Source of the DNA: SIG589 sp045652465
GTDB lineage: Bacteria > Bacillota > Clostridia > Oscillospirales > Acutalibacteraceae
DNA length: 64,000 nucleotides
Assembly (NCBI GenBank): GCA_045652465.1
Contig: JAZRUI010000009.1
Coordinates: forward strand, 1 to 64,000
Direction: 5' to 3'
The notes under the pieces are model-generated. The model saw nothing but the letters and a program-made list of their open reading frames with translations. It had not been told where the DNA came from and ran no database searches. The position numbers and the translations under genes are program-made. Below are positions 41,025-49,770 of the stretch, in pieces. Numbering within the stretch: position 1 is the stretch's first letter; each line of letters opens with the position of its first letter.

Positions 41025-41564
41025 ATGCTTAGAGATGTTGAAAAAGTTTTATTAACCGAAGAGGAGATAGCTGCGAAAATTGCCGAACTTGGCAAGAAAA
41101 TCTCCGAAGATTATAAGGACAAGAACCTATTGCTCATAAGCGTTTTAAAGGGTTCTGTAGTTTTTATGGCTGACCTTATGCGCGCTATAACAGTTGATTG
41201 TAAGATTGATTTTATGGCGGTTTCGTCTTATGGCTCGGGCACCAACAGCTCGGGTACCATTAAGATTAAAAAAGACCTCGATATAGACCTTGAAGGCTAC
41301 GACCTCTTGGTTGTTGAGGATATTCTCGATTCGGGAAACACACTCTCTCAGCTCAAGGAAGTTTTGCTTAAGCGCAACCCGAAAAGTTTTAAAATTTGTA
41401 CATTCTTAGACAAGCCTGAACGCCGCACCGCCGATATTGAAGCCGATTATATCGGATTTACAATTCCCGATGCCTTCGTAGTTGGCTACGGACTTGACTA
41501 TGATGAAAAATACCGTAACATTCCCAGTTTAGGCGTGCTTAAGCCGAGTGTTTACGAAAAATAA
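41025..41564 (+). CDS. hpt: Hypoxanthine phosphoribosyltransferase
   Basis: Salvages hypoxanthine and guanine with PRPP to form IMP and GMP. The 179-residue protein has the PRPP-binding motif VVEDILDSGNT (96-106), LLISVLKGSVVFMADL and the YGSGTNSSG flexible loop of the family. It sits between tilS and ftsH as in Bacillus, with a short gap of 31 bases and GGGGGATG ahead of the start. Confidence 0.95.
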   Translation: MLRDVEKVLLTEEEIAAKIAELGKKISEDYKDKNLLLISVLKGSVVFMADLMRAITVDCKIDFMAVSSYGSGTNSSGTIKIKKDLDIDLEGYDLLVVEDILDSGNTLSQLKEVLLKRNPKSFKICTFLDKPERRTADIEADYIGFTIPDAFVVGYGLDYDEKYRNIPSLGVLKPSVYEK

Positions 41565-41588
41565 TCCCCCCGAAAGGAAGTGCCTCTT

Positions 41589-43442
41589 TTGAAGAAAAAT
41601 GGAAAAAAGATTATTCTTTTTATCATTGTTCCGATAATCTTGCTTGTTTCTATCGCGGCAGTAATGTATGGCCTCGATAACCAGACCGACAAGAAGTATT
41701 ACGAAATAGTTGATTTAATTAAGAATAACGAAGTGTCCGAGTATAAGCTCAATCTTTATTCGGGCGAACTGAAATACCGCCTTCGTTCCGACGGCAAGAT
41801 GTACACCTATACTGTTGCCGACCCATCGATTTTCTATAACGATGTGAACGAAAAGGTAATGCAAATCTATGAAGAAAACAAGGGAACCGACATGGCCATT
41901 AAGTTCGATTACGAGCGTGGTGGCGAAACCAGCTGGATTATGAACCTGCTTCCCACTGTTTTGACCATTGCGGTTGTGATTTTCTTCTGGATTTTCTTAA
42001 GCAAGCGAATGAGCCAAACCATGGGTGGAAGAGACCATACTATGGGCGTTGGCAAGGCGCGTATCCGCAAGCAGTCGGACCGCAAGAAGACAACATTTAT
42101 CGATGTTGCGGGTGCCGATGAAGAGAAGGAAGAACTCGCTGAAATCGTTGATTTCCTTAAAAACCCCAAGCGCTTTAACGAGCTTGGCGCAAGAATTCCC
42201 AAGGGCGTTTTGCTTATGGGCCCTCCCGGAACAGGTAAAACCCTTCTTGCCCGCGCAGTTGCAGGCGAGGCAGGAGTTCCGTTCCTCTCGATTTCGGGTT
42301 CGGATTTCGTTGAAATGTTTGTCGGCGTAGGTGCATCCCGCGTTCGCGATTTGTTCGAAGAGGCAAAGAAAAACTCGCCCTCCATTGTATTTATCGATGA
42401 AATCGATGCAGTTGGTCGCCAGCGCGGAGCAGGTCTCGGCGGTGGTAACGATGAGCGCGAACAAACCCTAAACCAGCTCTTGGTTGAGATGGATGGCTTC
42501 GGAACCAACGAAGGCGTAATTGTTATGGCTGCAACCAACCGTCCCGACATTCTTGATAGAGCATTGCTCCGTCCCGGCCGTTTTGACCGTCAAATAACCG
42601 TTAACTATCCTGATGTTAAGGGAAGAGAAGAGATTCTTAAGGTTCATTCCCGCGGAAAGCCGTTAGGCCCCGATGTTAATCTTAAGACTATCGCAAAATC
42701 AACCGCAGGATTTACAGGTGCTGACCTTGAAAACCTCTTAAACGAGGCTGCTTTGCTTGCCGCCCGCAAGGGTCTCAAGGCTATAACCGAAGAGCTTATC
42801 GAAGAGGCAACCATCAAGGTTGTTATGGGAACCGAGAAGAAGTCCCATGTTATCACCGATAAGGACAAGATGATAACCTCTTATCATGAAGCAGGTCACG
42901 CTGTTGTGTCCTATTTCTTGCCCACTCAGGACCCTGTTCATCAAATTTCTATCATTCCTCGCGGTATGGCAGCAGGATATACAATGTATCTTCCCACCGA
43001 GGAAAAGGGCCATGTTTCGCGCGGTCAGATGTTAGAGCAAATTTGTTCCTTGCTTGCAGGTCGTGCCGCCGAGCAGTTAACCCAAAATGATATTTGCTCC
43101 GGCGCATCCAATGATATTGAGCGCGCAACCGAAATTGCCCGCAAGATGATAACTCGCTTTGGTATGAGCGAGAAGTTAGGCCTTGTAACCTATGGCACTA
43201 ACAGCGATGAGGTTTTCCTCGGTCGCGATTTCTCCTCAACCCCCAACTATTCTGATGTAACCGCAGGCAAGATTGACCAAGAAATCTATGATGTTGTTAC
43301 CGCACAGTATAAGAAAGCAATTGAAATCCTAACAGGCAATATGGAAAAACTCAACGAGGTTGCTCGCGTGCTCTTTAACGAAGAGAAAATCTCCGGCGAT
43401 GATTTCCGCGCTATTATGGAAAACGAGCAGGCAAACGCTTAA
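41589..43442 (+). CDS. ftsH: ATP-dependent zinc metalloprotease FtsH
   Basis: A membrane-bound AAA protease that degrades damaged membrane proteins and short-lived regulators. TTG 41589 is preferred over GTG 41580, because GAAAGGAAG at 41571-41579 would abut the latter; this gives 617 residues. TM1 is about 8-27 and TM2 about 116-137, with a small extracytoplasmic domain between them. Walker A is GPPGTGKT (211-218), Walker B IVFIDEIDAVG, and the zinc motif HEAGH (433-437). The C-terminal helical region is of normal length. Confidence 0.95.
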   Translation: MKKNGKKIILFIIVPIILLVSIAAVMYGLDNQTDKKYYEIVDLIKNNEVSEYKLNLYSGELKYRLRSDGKMYTYTVADPSIFYNDVNEKVMQIYEENKGTDMAIKFDYERGGETSWIMNLLPTVLTIAVVIFFWIFLSKRMSQTMGGRDHTMGVGKARIRKQSDRKKTTFIDVAGADEEKEELAEIVDFLKNPKRFNELGARIPKGVLLMGPPGTGKTLLARAVAGEAGVPFLSISGSDFVEMFVGVGASRVRDLFEEAKKNSPSIVFIDEIDAVGRQRGAGLGGGNDEREQTLNQLLVEMDGFGTNEGVIVMAATNRPDILDRALLRPGRFDRQITVNYPDVKGREEILKVHSRGKPLGPDVNLKTIAKSTAGFTGADLENLLNEAALLAARKGLKAITEELIEEATIKVVMGTEKKSHVITDKDKMITSYHEAGHAVVSYFLPTQDPVHQISIIPRGMAAGYTMYLPTEEKGHVSRGQMLEQICSLLAGRAAEQLTQNDICSGASNDIERATEIARKMITRFGMSEKLGLVTYGTNSDEVFLGRDFSSTPNYSDVTAGKIDQEIYDVVTAQYKKAIEILTGNMEKLNEVARVLFNEEKISGDDFRAIMENEQANA

Positions 43443-43472
43443 TGCCTTTGCCTGCATAAAAGGTGCAAGAAT

Positions 43473-44288
43473 GTGATAAGTGAAAAAATCAATTTGCGCG
43501 AAACCCCAACCGAGCATGGCTTTATGCCCTCGGTGCATACATATATATTAAATAAGGACTCCTATGTTGGTCTGCGACCGATGGTTATCGTTTGCCCGGG
43601 CGGCGGATATTCTAATGTTTGCGAAATATGGGAGGGCGAACGCGTTGCCCTCGCATATAATGCCGCAGGCTTTTGCGCGCTAACCCTCGATTATGCAACC
43701 GCTCCGCATCGCTATCCTGAGGCGCTGTGCAATATCGCCGCAGCAATAAAGCTTTGCCGAGATATGTCGAATGAGTGGCAAATCGACCCCAATAAGATTA
43801 TAGTTCTCGGTTTTTCGGCGGCGGGTCATCTCGCCTCCAATATATCAACCGAGTGGGATAATCGCGAAATTTTCGGAGATGAGGCGGTTGATGAAAAGCT
43901 TTACCGCCCCGATTATGCCATCCTTTGCTATCCTGTTATAACGGCAGGGGAGGAGCGTCATGCAGGCTCGCTTATGAATTTAACGGGCAGTCAAGATGAA
44001 AAGGATTGGTATAAGCATTCGAATGAGAAGCGCGTTAAGCCAACAACTCCGCCTGCTTTCATTTGGCATACCTTTGAGGATAGATGCGTTCCTGTTGCCA
44101 ACAGCCTGCTTTATGCCGAAGCGCTTAGAGCAAACGGCGTTCCCTTTGAATTGCATATATATGAAAAGGGCGACCATGGACTTTCGCTTTCAACCGAGCG
44201 CCTATATCGCCATAGACCGGCTCTAACCCGTAAATATGATTGGGTAGAGAAGTCGATTGAATGGCTCTATGACCATTTTGAAAAATAA
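43473..44288 (+). CDS. Alpha/beta hydrolase, acetylesterase-like
   Basis: A 271-residue cytoplasmic alpha/beta hydrolase starting at GTG. GFSAAGH (113-119) holds the nucleophile S115, with D203 in FEDRCVP and H235 in KGDHGL completing a triad; CPGGGY (41-46) forms the oxyanion side. The GGGYSNVCEIWEGERVA block is typical of the esterases that deacetylate xylo-oligosaccharides in gut bacteria (often called acetyl xylan esterase or endo-xylanase-like lipases). It lies 30 bases after ftsH and ends in a terminator; its link to ftsH is probably only positional. Confidence 0.8.
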   Translation: MISEKINLRETPTEHGFMPSVHTYILNKDSYVGLRPMVIVCPGGGYSNVCEIWEGERVALAYNAAGFCALTLDYATAPHRYPEALCNIAAAIKLCRDMSNEWQIDPNKIIVLGFSAAGHLASNISTEWDNREIFGDEAVDEKLYRPDYAILCYPVITAGEERHAGSLMNLTGSQDEKDWYKHSNEKRVKPTTPPAFIWHTFEDRCVPVANSLLYAEALRANGVPFELHIYEKGDHGLSLSTERLYRHRPALTRKYDWVEKSIEWLYDHFEK

Positions 44289-44289
44289 C

Positions 44290-44328
44290 AAAAACCTCTC
44301 TGTGCAGCGGCGCAGGGAGGTTTTTCTT
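44290..44328 (+). terminator. Intrinsic terminator
   Basis: AAAACCTCTCTGTGC - AGCG - GCGCAGGGAGGTTTTT, a long stem with two G-U pairs and a T run. Confidence 0.82.
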
Positions 44329-44433
44329 TTTACCTAATATATCTTGCAACCCACCCCTAAATATACATTGATAATTATTTAACAAACTTTTTGGCGAAAA
44401 TTAAAAAACATTGACATTTTCTTAACAATCCTA

Positions 44434-44462
44434 TTGACTTTATAAAATCGCGTTAATATAAT
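44434..44462 (+). promoter_or_regulatory. Promoter of serC-serA
   Basis: TTGACT (44434-44439), 17 bp, TATAAT (44457-44462). A second TTGACA at 44411-44416 lacks a good -10. The leader is about 25 bases, too short for a T-box or riboswitch. Confidence 0.75.
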
Positions 44463-44494
44463 GTATTGGTAATATTTTTTTGGAGGTCATTATT

Positions 44495-45580
44495 ATGGCA
44501 AGAGTTTATAATTTCAGTGCCGGTCCTTCCATGCTTCCCGAGGAAGTATTAAAGACCTGCGCAGCAGAAATGTTAGAGTTTGGAACCAGCGGTCAGTCCG
44601 TTATGGAAATGTCCCACCGTTCTAAGGAATATCAGGCAATTTTTGATGAGACCGAAGCAACCCTTCGCGAGCTTATGAACATCCCTGACAACTACGCTGT
44701 ATTATTCCTGCAGGGTGGAGCATCCTCGCAGTTTGCAATGCTTCCCTTAAACCTTATGAACAAGAACAAGAAGGCTGACTTCGTTGTTACCGGTCAGTGG
44801 GCTAAAAAGGCATATCAAGAGGCTGCTCGCTATGGCGAGGCAAAGGTTATCGCTTCTTCGGCTGATAAGACCTTCTCTTATATCCCCAAGCTCGATAAGT
44901 CCACCTTCACTCCCGATGCTGACTATTTCCATATTTGCATGAACAACACCATCTATGGTACCAAGTGGAACACCCTTCCCGATACCGGCGATGTTCCGCT
45001 CGTAGCTGATATCTCGAGCTGCATGCTTTCCGAGCCGATTGATGTAACCAAGTTCGGCGTGCTTTATGGCGGCGCTCAAAAGAATGTTGCTCCCGCAGGT
45101 CTTACCATCGTTATCATCCGCAAGGACCTTCTCGGCAACGCTATGGACATCACTCCCACCATGTTCAATTATGTAACCCATTCCGAAAACGGCTCCATGT
45201 TCAACACTCCGCCTTGCTACACCATCTATGTTGCAGGTCTTGTTATGAAGTGGATTCGCGACACTATGGGCGGTCTTGAGAATATGAAGAAGTATAACGA
45301 GGAAAAGGCAAAGATTCTTTATGATTTCCTCGATAACAGCAAGCTCTTCAAGGGAACCGTTGTTCCTGAGGACCGTTCGCTTATGAATGTTCCCTTCGTA
45401 ACCGGCAGCGAAGAGCTCGATGCCGAGTTTGTTGCCGCTGCTAAGAAGGCAGGCTTTGTAAATCTTAAGGGCCATCGCTCGGTTGGCGGTATGCGCGCTT
45501 CTATCTACAATGCTATGCCCATCGAAGGCGTTCGCAAGTTAGTTGAGTTTATGGATAAGTTTGAAAAGGAGCATATGTAA
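44495..45580 (+). CDS. serC: Phosphoserine aminotransferase
   Basis: Transfers an amino group from glutamate to 3-phosphohydroxypyruvate in serine synthesis. ATG 44495 after TTGGAGGTC gives 361 residues. NFSAGPSMLP at 6-15 is the family start, and the PLP lysine is K196 in YGGAQKNVAPAG. FLQGGASSQF and HRSVGGMRASIYNA are also diagnostic. serA follows with a one-base overlap (TAATG), so the two are translated together. The order serC-serA places the second pathway enzyme first; serB is not in the window. Confidence 0.96.
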   Translation: MARVYNFSAGPSMLPEEVLKTCAAEMLEFGTSGQSVMEMSHRSKEYQAIFDETEATLRELMNIPDNYAVLFLQGGASSQFAMLPLNLMNKNKKADFVVTGQWAKKAYQEAARYGEAKVIASSADKTFSYIPKLDKSTFTPDADYFHICMNNTIYGTKWNTLPDTGDVPLVADISSCMLSEPIDVTKFGVLYGGAQKNVAPAGLTIVIIRKDLLGNAMDITPTMFNYVTHSENGSMFNTPPCYTIYVAGLVMKWIRDTMGGLENMKKYNEEKAKILYDFLDNSKLFKGTVVPEDRSLMNVPFVTGSEELDAEFVAAAKKAGFVNLKGHRSVGGMRASIYNAMPIEGVRKLVEFMDKFEKEHM

Positions 45581-46746
45581 TGTTTAACATTAAAACCTAT
45601 AATAAAATTTCCAATAACGGTCTTTCGCTTCTTCCCGCCGCAGCTTATACCGTTGGCGATGATGTAGCAAGCCCCGACGGCGCAGTTGTTCGTTCCGCTT
45701 CGCTTCATGAGGCCGAGTTCGACCCCAATTTAAAGGCTATCGCCCGTGCAGGCGCAGGCACCAATAACATCCCGATTGAGCGCTGCTCCGAAAACGGTAT
45801 CGTTGTTTTCAACACCCCCGGTGCTAACGCAAATGCCGTTAAGGAACTCGTTCTTGCTGGTCTTTTGCTTTCCTCCCGTAAGGTTGTTGCAGGTATTGAA
45901 TGGGCAAGAACCTTAAAGGGTAACGGCGCCGAAGTTGGCAAGATGGTTGAGAAGGGCAAAAGCGCCTTCACAGGTCCCGAAATCCTCGGCAAGAGCATTG
46001 GTATTGTTGGTCTTGGCGCTATCGGCGTTTTGGTTGCCAACGCTGCTAACAAGCTCGGCATGAAGGTTTATGGTTACGACCCGTATCTTTCTCTTAATTC
46101 CGCTTGGAACTTAACCCATAACGCTATCCACGCTATGGATTTAAAGGAAATCTATGAGAAGTGCGACTATATTTCGGTTCATGTTCCGCTAACTAAGGAA
46201 ACCAAGGGCTTCATCAATAAGGATACCATCGCATCCATGAAGGATGGCGTTCGCATCTTAAACTTCGCCCGTGGCGACCTTGTTAACAACGATGATATCA
46301 AGGCTGCTTTAGAGTCTGGAAAGGTTGCCGCTTATGTAACCGATTTCCCGAGCGAGGAGCTGCTTGAGGTTAACGGAATCATCGCTATTCCGCACCTTGG
46401 CGCATCCACTCCCGAGGCTGAAGAGAACTGCGCTATTATGGCTGTTCGCGAGCTTTCTGATTATCTTGAGAACGGTAATATCACCAACTCGGTTAACCTC
46501 CCCGAGGCATTTATGCCCCGTAGCGGCGAGGCTCGTGTTTGCGTAATTCATAAGAATGTTCCCAACATTCTCTCCCGCATCACAACCGCAGTTGCTGAAG
46601 GAAATGTTAACATTGAAAATATGATTAACAAATCCCGCGGCGACTATGCCTATACCATGATTGATGTAGGCGCTGTTGATAAAGAAAAGGTTGAAGCTGC
46701 AATCGCTGCAATCGGCGCGGATGTTATTCGCATTAGAATAATATAA
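45580..46746 (+). CDS. serA: D-3-phosphoglycerate dehydrogenase
   Basis: Oxidises 3-phosphoglycerate with NAD in the first step of serine synthesis. The 388-residue protein has the Rossmann motif GLGAIG (144-149), the catalytic Arg R231 (NFARGDLV) and His H272 (IPHLGAST). The C-terminal ACT domain (about 318-388, ending IRIRII) can bind serine for feedback control; the intervening ASB domain of long SerA proteins is absent. It is cotranscribed with serC. Confidence 0.95.
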   Translation: MFNIKTYNKISNNGLSLLPAAAYTVGDDVASPDGAVVRSASLHEAEFDPNLKAIARAGAGTNNIPIERCSENGIVVFNTPGANANAVKELVLAGLLLSSRKVVAGIEWARTLKGNGAEVGKMVEKGKSAFTGPEILGKSIGIVGLGAIGVLVANAANKLGMKVYGYDPYLSLNSAWNLTHNAIHAMDLKEIYEKCDYISVHVPLTKETKGFINKDTIASMKDGVRILNFARGDLVNNDDIKAALESGKVAAYVTDFPSEELLEVNGIIAIPHLGASTPEAEENCAIMAVRELSDYLENGNITNSVNLPEAFMPRSGEARVCVIHKNVPNILSRITTAVAEGNVNIENMINKSRGDYAYTMIDVGAVDKEKVEAAIAAIGADVIRIRII

Positions 46747-46761
46747 CGGAGGATTATAAAA

Positions 46762-47589
46762 GTGCCTACGAATTCTCATGTGCGCAAAAAGCGCAGAAGG
46801 TCTTCGGCAGCACAGCGAGCTGTAATTTCTCTATCGGTAGTTGCGATGGTTCTTGCCATCGTAACTATCGTTTTATTTGCAGATAATATGCGCCTTCGCG
46901 CAAAGCTGGCTGATAACGAAACCTCATCTATGACCGAATCGCTGCCAAGCGGTAATTCCTCAAGCACTCAAAGTAATACCAACTCAAGCTCGGTGCCCGC
47001 TGTATCCGAAGAGGATAAATGGATGCTGCGCCTTGCAAACTATGAAAATGTTTTGCCCGCTGATTTCTCGGTTAAGACAGGATTGATAACCCCCGCATAT
47101 GCAAGAGATCAGGGAATGAGCTTTGATGCTCGCGCAGTTGGCGACCTTAACGCCATGCTTGCCGCCGCTAACGGTGACGGTGTTAATTTGCTTGTTATTT
47201 CTTGTTTCAGAACCTTAACCAAGCAAACCAATCTTTATAACGCCGAGGTTCAAAAATGGCTCAATCAGGGCTATAACGAGCAAAAGGCAAAGGAAAAGGC
47301 TGGAACCATTGTTGCTGTTCCCGGAACGAGCGACCATAACCTCGGTTTAGCGGTTGACCTAAACTCGGTTGAAACCTCCTTTGAAAACACAAGACAGTTC
47401 ACTTGGCTTCAAGAGCATGCAGCCGAATATGGCTTTGTTATGCGATATCCGAAGGACAAGCAGGATATAACAAGGATTATCTATGAGCCTTGGCATTATC
47501 GCTATGTCGGCAAGGAGCATGCCGCCGAAATGAACCGCCTCAATATGTGTTTAGAGGAATATGTTGAATATTTGGGTCTTGAGTTTTAA
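46762..47589 (+). CDS. VanY-type D-alanyl-D-alanine carboxypeptidase (M15B)
   Basis: A 275-residue membrane-anchored cell-wall peptidase starting at GTG behind AACGGAGGA. A basic N-terminus and a hydrophobic segment (19-41) are followed by a Ser/Asn-rich linker and the M15B domain. Zinc ligands are H192 and D199 in SDHNLGLAVDL and H245 in EPWHYRYVG, with E242 as catalytic base. It trims D-Ala from peptidoglycan stem peptides. No van resistance genes surround it, so ordinary wall turnover is likely. It lies 15 bases after serA. Confidence 0.9.
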   Translation: MPTNSHVRKKRRRSSAAQRAVISLSVVAMVLAIVTIVLFADNMRLRAKLADNETSSMTESLPSGNSSSTQSNTNSSSVPAVSEEDKWMLRLANYENVLPADFSVKTGLITPAYARDQGMSFDARAVGDLNAMLAAANGDGVNLLVISCFRTLTKQTNLYNAEVQKWLNQGYNEQKAKEKAGTIVAVPGTSDHNLGLAVDLNSVETSFENTRQFTWLQEHAAEYGFVMRYPKDKQDITRIIYEPWHYRYVGKEHAAEMNRLNMCLEEYVEYLGLEF

Positions 47590-47596
47590 TTTTCTC

Positions 47597-47624
47597 TTGA
47601 CAAAACGAAAAAATGTGTTAAAAT
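47597..47624 (+). promoter_or_regulatory. Promoter of infC-rpmI-rplT
   Basis: TTGACA (47597-47602), 16 bp, TAAAAT (47619-47624). Confidence 0.72.
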
Positions 47625-47630
47625 AAGACT

Positions 47631-47773
47631 TACAATAAAGCAGTTACGGATTTCCGTTCTCACCCCGCGGGCTCGACTTACAGGGTTAATAAGTTTTAAT
47701 TTTTCAACTATTGGACTTATTATGCGTGGACGGATTATGCCGTCCACGCTTTTTATTTTGGAGGTGTTTACCA
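47631..47773 (+). promoter_or_regulatory. infC leader with attenuator (L20-leader type)
   Basis: A transcribed leader of about 140 bases. It contains a structured middle part (47641-47690, including CCCCGCGGG) and ends in a strong terminator-like hairpin: GCGTGGACGG (47724-47733), ATTATG loop, CCGTCCACGC (47740-47749) and a T run. The hairpin stands directly before the infC ribosome site TTGGAGGTG (47758-47766). This layout matches the Firmicute leader through which ribosomal protein L20 represses its own operon. Confidence 0.72.
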
Positions 47774-48292
47774 ATTAGCAGCAAAGAAATTGCCATCAAC
47801 GAAGAAATCCGCTTCAAAGAGGTCAGAGTTATCGATTCTGACGGTTCTCAGCTCGGAATACTTCCGGTGAAGGATGCTTTAAAAGCAGCATACGAAAAGG
47901 ACCTCGACCTTGTTAACATTGCTCCTACGGCTAATCCGCCCGTTTGCAAAATAATGGACTACGGAAAATACCGTTTCGAGCAGGCCAAGCGCGAGAAGGA
48001 AGCCAAAAAGAATCAAAAGGTGGTTGAAATCAAGGAGATTCGTTTAGGTCTCAGCATTGATACCCACGATTTTGAAACCAAGGGCAACCAAGCTAAAAAG
48101 TTCTTGAGCTCAGGCAATAAGGTAAAGGTTTCCATCCGCTTCCGCGGTCGTGAAATGGGACATCCCGAGATTGGTCTCGATAACATGAACCGTTTCGCTG
48201 AATATTGCTCGGAAGTTTCGGTTGTTGAAAAGCCTGCTAAAATGGAGGGCAGAAACATGCTTATGTTCCTTGCCCCGAAGCCTACTAAATAG
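47774..48292 (+). CDS. infC: Translation initiation factor IF-3 (ATT start)
   Basis: Binds the 30S subunit, keeps subunits apart and checks initiator pairing. TTGGAGGTG is followed after 7 bases by ATT at 47774, and the protein then reads SSKEIAINEEIRFKEVRVI, the normal IF-3 start; no ATG, GTG or TTG lies at this place. The 172 residues include both domains, with KVSIRFRGREMGHPE in the C-terminal one. A rare start codon is a known feature of infC and allows IF-3 to limit its own translation. It is first in the operon with rpmI and rplT. Confidence 0.94.
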   Translation: MSSKEIAINEEIRFKEVRVIDSDGSQLGILPVKDALKAAYEKDLDLVNIAPTANPPVCKIMDYGKYRFEQAKREKEAKKNQKVVEIKEIRLGLSIDTHDFETKGNQAKKFLSSGNKVKVSIRFRGREMGHPEIGLDNMNRFAEYCSEVSVVEKPAKMEGRNMLMFLAPKPTK

Positions 48293-48318
48293 TTGTATAT
48301 TAAAGGGAGGATTTTAAA

Positions 48319-48516
48319 ATGCCTAAGATTAAAACTCACAGCGGTGCAAAAAAGCGTTTTAAGCTTACCAAGACCGGCAAGGTTAAGCGTGCACATGCTT
48401 ACAAATCGCACATCTTAAACAAGAAGACTACCAAGCGTAAGAGAAATCTTCGCAAGACTGTGGTTGCGCACACAACAAATGTAGCAGCAGTCAAGAAAAT
48501 GATTCCCTATAAGTAA
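48319..48516 (+). CDS. rpmI: 50S ribosomal protein L35
   Basis: A 65-residue basic ribosomal protein beginning PKIKTHSGAKKRFKLTKTGK, the L35 signature, and ending in KKMIPYK. It lies between infC and rplT as in nearly all bacteria, with AAAGGGAGG ahead of its ATG. Confidence 0.96.
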   Translation: MPKIKTHSGAKKRFKLTKTGKVKRAHAYKSHILNKKTTKRKRNLRKTVVAHTTNVAAVKKMIPYK

Positions 48517-48551
48517 AGGGAAATTAAGAGAATTAACGGAGGTTGCTGTAA

Positions 48552-48911
48552 ATGGCACGAGTAAAAGGTGCGTTAGCCACACGCAAAAGAAGAAAAAAGA
48601 CTTTAAAACTCGCTAAGGGTTATTTTGGCGCTAAATCTAAGCTCTTTAGAACTGCTAAAGAAGCTGTTATGAAGTCGGGCAATTATGCCTACATTGGTCG
48701 TAGACTTAAGAAGCGCGATTTCCGTCGCCTTTGGATCACCAGAATTTCTGCAGCTGCAAAGCAGAATGGCATGAATTATTCTACTTTCATGAACGGTCTT
48801 AAGAAGGCCGGCGTACAGTTGAACCGCAAGATGCTTGCTGAACTGGCTGTTAATGATGCTGCCGGTTTTGCTACCCTTGCCGAAACTGCCAAGAAGGCTT
48901 TAAGCAAATAA
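48552..48911 (+). CDS. rplT: 50S ribosomal protein L20
   Basis: A 119-residue basic protein (ARVKGALATRKRRKKTLKLAKGY; later RRLKKRDFRRLWITRI) that binds 23S rRNA early in 50S assembly. In Firmicutes it also binds the leader of this operon and represses it. AACGGAGG precedes the ATG, and a terminator follows the gene. Confidence 0.96.
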   Translation: MARVKGALATRKRRKKTLKLAKGYFGAKSKLFRTAKEAVMKSGNYAYIGRRLKKRDFRRLWITRISAAAKQNGMNYSTFMNGLKKAGVQLNRKMLAELAVNDAAGFATLAETAKKALSK

Positions 48912-48920
48912 AAGTTTTTA

Positions 48921-48960
48921 CGCCCGAGGCAATATTTTTGCTCTCGGGCGGCCTTTTTTT
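48921..48960 (+). terminator. Intrinsic terminator after rplT
   Basis: CGCCCGAG-GCAA - TATTT - TTGC-T-CTCGGGCG with a T run at 48953-48960. Confidence 0.82.
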
Positions 48961-48988
48961 AAAACACTTCGCAAGGCGGTGGTGTTTG

Positions 48989-49765
48989 GTGAACGAGTTC
49001 ACTAAAATTACAAGCAGGGATAATCCCTTAATAAAGCTGGTTTCCCAGCTAAATAATTCAGGCCGTTCCCGAAAAGAGCACGGTCTTTTCGTCATTGAAG
49101 GATTGCGTCTTTGCCGTGATGCCGCTGAAAACGGCTTTGTTTTCACTCATTTGCTGGTTTCCGAAACGGCCGCGAAAAAGTATGCCGAGGATATAAAAAC
49201 GCTCTCATGCGCAGCTGATAAGGCATATTTGCTGTCTGACAGCGTTTTTGAAAAAATCTCGGACACCAAGTCGCCGCAGGGCATAATATGCCTTGTTGAG
49301 TTTCAAAAAAAGATGCAAACTATCAACAAAAGCGGTCGTTATATTGCGCTTGAGAATATAGCCGACCCTTCGAATTTAGGCGCAGTTTCGAGAACTGCCG
49401 AAGCTTTGGGGATTGACGGAATTATCATATCCCAAGGCGGATGCGATCCCTTTTCGCCTAAATCTCTTCGAGCCTCTATGGGCGCTTTGTTGCGCCTGCC
49501 CGTGATAGTTTGCGAGGATTTTGTTAAGGAACTTCAAGATAGCGGTTTAACCCTTTATGCCTGCGTTGTTTCGGGCGAGGCTATGTCGCTAACCGATGTC
49601 AAATTTTCCGATGGCTGTGCTGCCTTGATAGGCAATGAAGCTAACGGTTTGACCGAAGAAGCGAAATCAATAAGCAAGCCCATAACAATTAAAATGTCGG
49701 GCAGGGCTGAATCCTTAAATGCCGCAGTTGCCGCATCCATTGTTATGTGGGAAATGCAGAGGTAG
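48989..49765 (+). CDS. SpoU/TrmH-family RNA 2'-O-methyltransferase
   Basis: A 258-residue RNA methyltransferase of the SPOUT class; GTG 48989 fits the family start NEFTKITSRDNPLIK. An N-terminal substrate-binding domain (SGRSRKEHGLFVIEGLRL) precedes the knotted catalytic domain: NIADPSNLGAVSRTAEALG, IGNEANGLTEEA and ESLNAAVAASIVMWEM. The family modifies 23S rRNA or tRNA with SAM; the exact site is not clear. It follows rplT after its terminator and lies 5 bases before dprA. Confidence 0.9.
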   Translation: MNEFTKITSRDNPLIKLVSQLNNSGRSRKEHGLFVIEGLRLCRDAAENGFVFTHLLVSETAAKKYAEDIKTLSCAADKAYLLSDSVFEKISDTKSPQGIICLVEFQKKMQTINKSGRYIALENIADPSNLGAVSRTAEALGIDGIIISQGGCDPFSPKSLRASMGALLRLPVIVCEDFVKELQDSGLTLYACVVSGEAMSLTDVKFSDGCAALIGNEANGLTEEAKSISKPITIKMSGRAESLNAAVAASIVMWEMQR

Positions 49766-49770
49766 GCGGG

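Noticed and set aside
44326..44494. T-box or serine-responsive riboswitch before serC
   Set aside because: The promoter leaves a leader of only about 25 bases with no structure.
44747..45475. 242-codon minus-strand frame opposite serC
   Set aside because: Antisense shadow of a well-defined aminotransferase gene.
46762..47589. VanY peptidase as part of a vancomycin-resistance cluster
   Set aside because: No vanA/B/H/X/R/S-like genes nearby; it sits between serA and infC as a normal wall enzyme.
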